Source: Methanobacterium sp.
GTDB taxonomy: Archaea; Methanobacteriota; Methanobacteria; Methanobacteriales; Methanobacteriaceae
DNA: 12,042 bases
NCBI GenBank assembly: GCA_020854975.1
Contig: JAHKLQ010000163.1
Coordinates: 1 to 12,042, forward strand
Direction: 5' to 3'
Shown: positions 8,348 to 12,042 of the stretch, piece by piece
How the letters are laid out: the number at the start of each line of letters is the position of its first letter
Position numbering within the stretch: the first letter of the stretch is position 1
Position numbers and translations under genes: made by a program
Notes under the pieces: model-generated
Database searches by the model: none
What the model was told of the DNA's origin: nothing
What the model saw: only the letters and a program-made list of their open reading frames with translations

Positions 8348-9325
8348 TTATGAAGAGTTAGATAAAACAATTAAAACCACTCCTAACACCATGATTGAAG
8401 CTCCCAGGAGCCGTTCTTTTACTCCTTTTTCATGGAATATGTAATGTCCCCACAGGACACTGAAAACAACACTGGTCCTTTTAATGGCAATTACATAGGC
8501 TACTAAAGTGAGTGTGATGGCATATATTTGAAATATTGATGTCAATGTACTTAAAATCCCCATTATCACCAATATTTTTATGTTCTGTTGTATTAATACA
8601 ATATTATTTTTATCCCTGCTGGATCTGATCTTGGAGGATGGAGAGAGACCTGATGTCTTTTGGGAGGCTGGAGATAGAACAGATATCTCTTGAGAGGATG
8701 TTAATGAATATTTGAGGATTAGGGGGATCATGCAGATGGCTATGAAAAGGTTGACTGCCAGGATCCAGATGATTGGTGAAGAGTTTAGGGCCCCTACTTT
8801 ATCATAGTTGGAGGTTATACTCCATAAGAATGCTACTATTAACATCAGTTTAGGTCCTCTCTCCCGGAAAAGGGCCTTAAATGGTGCTAAGTATCCCTGC
8901 TTCCATTCTTTGATATTCAACAGGTAAGAACCACTCACAATTAAAAAGATACCCAGTAAACCTAGTAAACTGGGGAATTCCCCTAAGATGAGGGGTGAGG
9001 TGACCAGAAGGAACAGGGGTGTGAAGGTGAGCATGGGCACTGAGATAGAAAGGTCTGAGTATCTCAAAGCTTTCATATAGAGCACCGTTGTAACCACATT
9101 GAGTGATCCTCCTATTAAGAGAGCTGTCCAGAATTGGGATCCAATATAGGGAAGGCCTAGGAAGATGGCAATCAGGATCAACACTGAAATGAGAAATATG
9201 AAGGTGAAAAAACGGATTGAAAAGGCCACTATATATTCATCCAGGTATTGGAGACCTTTCTTACTGGCAACATCGGTTAAGGATTCGAATAGTGCAGTTA
9301 ACCAGGCAAATATTAACCAGAACAT
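8348..9325 (-). CDS. EamA/DMT-family membrane transporter
   Basis: 325 residues from ATG at 9325-9323. About ten hydrophobic helices can be seen in two halves, as in the drug/metabolite transporter (EamA) superfamily. Typical segments are ALRYSDLSISVPMLTFTPLF closing the first half and AIKRTSVVFSVLWGHYIFHEK with ERLLGASIMVLGVVLIV closing the second. It should be a plasma membrane carrier for small metabolites; the substrate cannot be read from sequence. A hydrophilic loop at residues 206-250 between helices 7 and 8 is longer than usual and contains a 10-residue repeat. No clear Shine-Dalgarno precedes the start (upstream reads TTTTAACC), so it may be leaderless or weakly initiated. It lies opposite to both neighbours: convergent with the surface gene and divergent from the dehydratase, so it is not in an operon with either. 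Confidence 0.85.
   Translation of the reverse strand: MFWLIFAWLTALFESLTDVASKKGLQYLDEYIVAFSIRFFTFIFLISVLILIAIFLGLPYIGSQFWTALLIGGSLNVVTTVLYMKALRYSDLSISVPMLTFTPLFLLVTSPLILGEFPSLLGLLGIFLIVSGSYLLNIKEWKQGYLAPFKALFRERGPKLMLIVAFLWSITSNYDKVGALNSSPIIWILAVNLFIAICMIPLILKYSLTSSQEISVLSPASQKTSGLSPSSKIRSSRDKNNIVLIQQNIKILVIMGILSTLTSIFQIYAITLTLVAYVIAIKRTSVVFSVLWGHYIFHEKGVKERLLGASIMVLGVVLIVLSNSS
8633..8692. repeat. Imperfect 30-bp tandem repeat inside the transporter gene
   Basis: Two adjacent 30-bp units, 8633-8662 and 8663-8692, begin GGAGGATGGAGA and GGAGGCTGGAGA, and a decayed third unit starts AGAGGATG at 8693. On the coding strand they give two 10-residue units, SQEISVLSPA and SQKTSGLSPS (residues 211-230), followed by SKIRSS. 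The repeat expands a hydrophilic loop without breaking the frame. Confidence 0.7.
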
Positions 9326-9415
9326 GGTTAAAATTATGTTAAAGCTAGAATAAATTATTAATTGTAAGAAATTATCAGTTATGGGAATCTGTTATATTAT
9401 TTACTATTAACCAAC

Positions 9416-9461
9416 CCCTAAAACAAAATTAACCAGAATCTAACCCTAAAACAAAATTAAC
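9416..9461. repeat. 18-bp perfect direct repeat in the divergent intergenic region
   Basis: CCCTAAAACAAAATTAAC occurs at 9416-9433 and again at 9444-9461, start to start 28 bases apart. The whole 9326-9580 gap is strongly AT-rich and must hold the promoters for both the transporter (-) and the dehydratase (+). A pair of identical sites at near three-helical-turn spacing could be an operator for a dimeric regulator, or a simple duplication in low-complexity DNA. Confidence 0.6.
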
Positions 9462-9502
9462 TAAAATCAAACCATATAACAAATATATTATTAAAATTAA
9501 AT

Positions 9503-9572
9503 TGGAAATATAATTTAGATTATAAATAAATTAACATAATTTTTTGAAAATATTATAGTGATTTTTATAAAA
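9503..9572 (+). promoter_or_regulatory. Candidate promoters for the dehydratase
   Basis: Two archaeal BRE/TATA-like sites are visible. The first is GGAAATATAATTTAG near 9503-9517, which would start transcription about 40 bases before ATG 9581. The second is ATTTTTATAAAAGG at 9561-9574, whose usual start point some 25 bases downstream would fall near 9592, just before the second ATG at 9596. The region is so AT-rich that chance matches are likely. Confidence 0.35.
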
Positions 9573-9580
9573 GGATTTTG

Positions 9581-10837
9581 ATGGAAGAGAATAGTATGAA
9601 CTGGAATGGAAAAAATGTCCTCATCACCGGGGCGAATGGATTTGTGGGATCATATTTAGCAAAAGAACTTTTAGATAATGGTTCCAAGACGTATGGTTTT
9701 ATAAGGCCTGAAGATATGGTGGCCATGGAGAAAAACCTGACAGATAAGGGTATTAAGGATAAACTGATAATGTTAGAGGGAGACCTTAATGATATAACTT
9801 CTCTGGCCAATGCCCTTGATCATGCCCAGCCAGACTTTATCTTCCACTTAGCAGCCCAGTCCAGTGTAGAATTCTCATTTAAACGTCCTCTGGACACTCA
9901 GAACATTAATATTATAGGAACTGCCAATCTCCTGGAGGCCGTGCGTATTAAGGATGTGGATTGTAAGATCATATTTGCTGGTTCCAGTGAGGAGTATGGT
10001 ATGATGTTATCCTCAGAGGAACAGTACCAGCAGTTATTAGATAAGGGTAAAACTATTTTTCCTGAGCCGGAAACAATTCCAGAGTTACCAGTCAAAGAAT
10101 CCAATCCTTTACGTCCCATGTCACCTTATGCTGTGTCCAAGGTTTCTGGAGATCTCTTGATGCAGAATTATCATCATTCCTATGGATTGGATACCGTTGT
10201 ATCAAGAGCTTTTAACCATGAAGGGGCTGGGAGGGGTATGATGTTTGTAACCTCTATCATCACCAACCAGGTTATGAAACTGAAATATGGTGAAACTGAC
10301 CGGATCACCATTGGAAACCTGAATGCCTGCCGGGACTGGTCTCATGTGATGGATATTATACATGGATACCTGGTACTGGCAGATAAAGGACGTAGTGGTG
10401 AAGCATACAATCAGGGATCCATGCGAACCAACTCAGTTTTAAGTTACATCTTACTGGGACTGGAACAGGCTGGATGGAACATTAACCGGATTGAATCCCT
10501 TAAAGAGGATAAAGATGAAACTAAAACCATTGAAGATCCTACTAAAATGAATAATGACCCTATCTTTGGGGTTAAGTTTGATAAAACCCGGGTGGACCAG
10601 ATGATCCTGGAAGACCAGTTGGAGTACACCCTCCAAGATAAGGGTATTAAAGTCACCACTGACGAGAAAGATATAACCATTCAATTTAATCCAGACAGAT
10701 TCAGACCCTCTGAGATTCCTCTGATTCTTTCTGATAACCGTAAAATACAGAAGATTGGTGGAAAGATTGAATACACTCTCAGTGATGTTATTCAAGACCA
10801 GTTGAACTATTTTGATAAAAAGGAGAACCGGGTTTAG
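9581..10837 (+). CDS. GDP-mannose 4,6-dehydratase-like NAD-dependent epimerase/dehydratase
   Basis: 418 residues from ATG 9581; AAGGA at 9571-9575 lies five bases upstream. A second ATG at 9596 (MNWNGKNVLITG) is also plausible. It is an extended short-chain dehydrogenase with the nucleotide motif GANGFVG (residues 17-23), the active-site Ser135/Ser136-Glu137 in GSSEEYG, and Tyr183/Lys187 in SPYAVSK. FNHEGAGRGMMFVTSII and IGNLNACRDW resemble the Gmd signatures FNHESPRRG and LGNLxARRDW. Near the C-terminus, RFRPSEIPLILSDNRKI resembles the Gmd RPxEVxxLxGDxxKA segment. It probably makes a 4-keto-6-deoxy nucleotide sugar in the cytoplasm for surface glycans; the exact sugar is uncertain. About 60 extra charged residues (roughly 305-368) precede the RPSE motif, making it longer than typical Gmd. 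It could also be a related epimerase or reductase. Its 3' end recurs, broken, near 11520-11655. Confidence 0.8.
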   Translation: MEENSMNWNGKNVLITGANGFVGSYLAKELLDNGSKTYGFIRPEDMVAMEKNLTDKGIKDKLIMLEGDLNDITSLANALDHAQPDFIFHLAAQSSVEFSFKRPLDTQNINIIGTANLLEAVRIKDVDCKIIFAGSSEEYGMMLSSEEQYQQLLDKGKTIFPEPETIPELPVKESNPLRPMSPYAVSKVSGDLLMQNYHHSYGLDTVVSRAFNHEGAGRGMMFVTSIITNQVMKLKYGETDRITIGNLNACRDWSHVMDIIHGYLVLADKGRSGEAYNQGSMRTNSVLSYILLGLEQAGWNINRIESLKEDKDETKTIEDPTKMNNDPIFGVKFDKTRVDQMILEDQLEYTLQDKGIKVTTDEKDITIQFNPDRFRPSEIPLILSDNRKIQKIGGKIEYTLSDVIQDQLNYFDKKENRV

Positions 10838-10848
10838 ACTATTCTAAA

Positions 10849-11238
10849 CTACCTTTTCTTAATTAGCTTTTTTTCAAGAGAAATCTTATTTAGTGTTGTT
10901 ACCAGTACATTAACTGAATAACTAGCTTTACTGCACAACATGTCAAAACTATCATTAATGCAGATGGTTTTGGTGGTGGCATTGGAGTCCTGGTAGACTA
11001 CTGTCAAATATGCTCCGTAGAGTGAATACTTAATTAGCAGTGGTTCAATTGTAATTTTTTTTGTCCAACCGGAACTAGCATAGGCTGTGTCTCCACTACT
11101 GTACACTACATCATGGGTACCAGTGAAAGTTTTCTGAATTTCCTGGCTGTCACATTCATCATCATTGGTGTATTGTTTGCCTTTGTAACCGTTGCTGTAT
11201 ACGGTAAATGTAGTGGTTAGTTGGTTGGTTGTTGGTTT
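10849..11238 (-). pseudogene. Inverted DUF3344 fragment
   Basis: On the minus strand the frame is open from a TGA at 11241-11239 to a TAG at 10851-10849. It reads QKTFTGTHDVVYSSGD, then LLIKYSLYGAYLTVVYQDSN, then TKTICINDSFDMLCSKASYSVN. The last two parts match the left-edge DUF3344 of the window (DSNTTLKTIYINDGADLLC, then SRTDYSIND). Similarity fades after SYSVN, where the intact copy goes on with DTEATTYANFNN, and the frame then ends in LEKKLIKKR. There is no signal peptide, no credible start (only an internal GTG at 11106) and no anchor. It is a domain-sized remnant in the opposite orientation to the intact surface gene. Confidence 0.75.
10851..10876 (+). terminator. T-rich terminator after the dehydratase
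   Basis: Within 40 bases of the TAG stop there is a TTTT run and then T7 at 10868-10874, without a convincing hairpin. It overlaps the far end of the inverted DUF3344 fragment, so it may be fortuitous. Confidence 0.4.
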
Positions 11239-11518
11239 TCATCAGTTGGATCTCCAGGTGCTTTCCCACCTAATGGTTGTTGAGGGTTACTGGACTCCTG
11301 ATGCAAGTACCTTGAATATGGTGGCTAATATGTGGGGTCAAATGATAGCTACTAATGGTGTGGCCTGTTGTGATTGTAGTTGTGATAATATTGCTACGAT
11401 TGAGTGGACTATAAACTATGTGAGTGATGACCTGCTGGCTCATTTAAAGTCAGTGATGTATGGGGCTACCCAACAATCACAGTTTGCACCGGGACAAACA
11501 CCTAATCCAACCCTACAA
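11233..11518 (+). pseudogene. Remnant of a CobN-like surface protein C-terminus
   Basis: From 11282 the frame reads EGYWTPDASTLNMVANMWG, then NGVACCDCSCDNIATIEW, then DDLLAHLKSVMYGATQQSQ and FAPGQTPNPT. This aligns without gaps to the intact gene at 7680-7890 (EGYWTTDAATMSLVANTW, NGVACCDCSCGNIAMMEW, FTPGQTP). The bases before 11282 (TTTTCATCAGTTGGATCTCC) resemble the intact FLSSGNNAYA region but in a different frame and with deletions. No stop occurs in the conserved part, so the fragment is either young or recently cut loose. The Ser-rich stalk and membrane anchor are missing: the sequence jumps directly into dehydratase-like DNA near 11518. It forms part of a 159-codon frame from TTG 11192 to 11671 that I regard as chimeric and not a real gene. 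Confidence 0.8.
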
Positions 11519-11655
11519 GTTCCGACCATTCAATATTCCCTGATTCTCTCAAATAACCGTAAAATCCAGAAGATCTGTACAAAGATCAATACAGTCTTAG
11601 TGATGTTATCCAAGATCAGCTTGACTATTTTGATAAAAAGGAAAACAGAATTTGA
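11518..11655 (+). pseudogene. Frameshifted duplicate of the dehydratase 3' end
   Basis: GTAAAATCCAGAAGAT and GATAAAAAGGAAAACAGA correspond to bases about 10700-10837 of the intact dehydratase; counting by eye, about four-fifths of bases agree over the last 114 before the stop. The peptide LILSNNRKIQKI matches LILSDNRKIQKI. After a one-base loss near 11588 the other frame continues with QYSLSDVIQDQLDYFDKKE then NRI and a TGA at 11653-11655, against EYTLSDVIQDQLNYFDKKE then NRV in the intact protein. A second one-base loss appears near 11540, where FRPFNIP changes frame. The rest of the dehydratase is absent. Confidence 0.8.
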
Positions 11656-11920
11656 GAATCAGAAACATTAAAATGTACTGAAAAACGTGCCTTGAAATAT
11701 TGAGTAATTGTATTATAAAACGTCCTTAGAACATTATATGAATTATCAAAGAGACATATCAAGTGATCCTAAAACAATAAGGTTTAGGGCCTTAGATTTT
11801 TCTTGTTGAAAGAATGATTTTTCTTCTTGTTTTTTATATTTTATAAACTGTTTGATGATTATTTTCGTAAAATACAATTTAATTTTAGCTTTATGAGAAT
11901 AAATGGGCTTCTAAACCGTT
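11656..11920. other. AT-rich gene-free stretch
   Basis: No convincing gene, RNA or repeat array is seen. There are T-rich runs at about 11797-11838, including two similar GATTTTTCTT stretches that could terminate transcription from the left. A TATA-like TTATAAAA at 11713-11720 precedes a 23-codon ATG frame (11738-11809), which I do not consider a supported gene. Confidence 0.6.
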
Positions 11921-11937
11921 AAATTTAAGTATAAATG
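11921..11937 (+). promoter_or_regulatory. TATA-type promoter for the right-edge gene
   Basis: AAATTTAAGTATAAATG is a good match to an archaeal BRE plus TATA box. The expected transcription start about 25 bases downstream falls near 11957-11962, giving a leader of only a few bases before ATG 11965. No Shine-Dalgarno is present, so the transcript would be nearly leaderless. Confidence 0.5.
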
Positions 11938-11964
11938 CTTACATATTTTTATTGGGCGAATAAA

Positions 11965-12042
11965 ATGAAGCATCACTTAAATTACAGTAAAGAAGACCCA
12001 AACTATATCTTGTTAGAGAAAATATTTAAAATTATCGGTTGT
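11965..12042 (+). CDS. Start of an unrecognised gene (3' partial)
   Basis: 26 codons run open to the window edge, reading MKHHLNYSKEDPNYIL and then LEKIFKIIGC. There is no signal peptide or membrane helix in this part. The family is not recognisable from so little sequence. Its position beside gene debris makes a mobile-element gene possible, but nothing here proves that. The start is supported by the TATA-like site 30-40 bases upstream. Confidence 0.45.
   Translation, partial: MKHHLNYSKEDPNYILLEKIFKIIGC

Noticed and set aside
10849..11106. An 85-residue minus-strand protein as a real gene
   Set aside because: The GTG start is internal to DUF3344-like sequence that continues upstream to 11238, and both ends of the domain are missing.
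11192..11671. A 159-codon + strand frame as an intact small gene
   Set aside because: Its first 30 codons are antisense to the DUF3344 fragment, its middle is a CobN tail, and its end is dehydratase-like DNA in the wrong frame. It is a chance chimera of remnants.
11738..11809. 23-codon ATG frame behind a TATA-like site
   Set aside because: Too short, no recognisable content and no Shine-Dalgarno; in AT-rich DNA this arrangement is easily due to chance. Kept only as a side remark.

Overview
The window looks like a methanogenic archaeon of the Methanobacteriales, most likely a Methanobacterium-type genome. The evidence is family content: DUF3344, chitobiase-type Ig-like repeats, CARDB, and an exported CobN-like domain on one giant surface protein. 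AT-rich intergenic DNA with archaeal TATA-like boxes and oligo-T terminators fits. The assignment is an inference from family knowledge; there is no rRNA or marker gene here.

Layout. (1) Bases 1-8192, + strand: one uninterrupted frame that is already open at the left edge, so the real start lies outside the window. It reads as two complete-looking surface proteins joined head to tail. Module A is a DUF3344 tail, four Ig-like repeats, a DUF11-like domain and a membrane anchor. Module B is a signal peptide, DUF3344, two CARDB domains, a CobN/Mg-chelatase-H-like domain, a Ser-rich stalk and a membrane anchor. (2) Bases 8193-8347: convergent terminators. (3) Bases 8348-9325, - strand: an EamA-type drug/metabolite transporter with a repeat-expanded loop. 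(4) Bases 9326-9580: AT-rich divergent promoter region with an 18-bp direct repeat. (5) Bases 9581-10837, + strand: a GDP-mannose 4,6-dehydratase-like nucleotide-sugar enzyme. (6) Bases 10849-11655: gene debris made of an inverted DUF3344 fragment, a CobN-tail fragment, and a frameshifted copy of the 3' end of the neighbouring dehydratase. (7) Bases 11656-11964: gene-poor AT-rich DNA ending in a promoter-like site. (8) Bases 11965-12042: the first 26 codons of an unrecognised gene leaving the window.

How it fits together. The locus appears to serve the cell surface: a giant anchored protein that may bind a tetrapyrrole or metal, plus an enzyme that could supply a deoxysugar for surface glycans (inference). 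The debris contains pieces of the same gene families, in altered order and orientation. Together with the apparent two-gene fusion and a sharp codon-composition change near base 370, this suggests a recombination-prone surface-protein locus, possibly one where fragments are duplicated, scrambled or used as donors.
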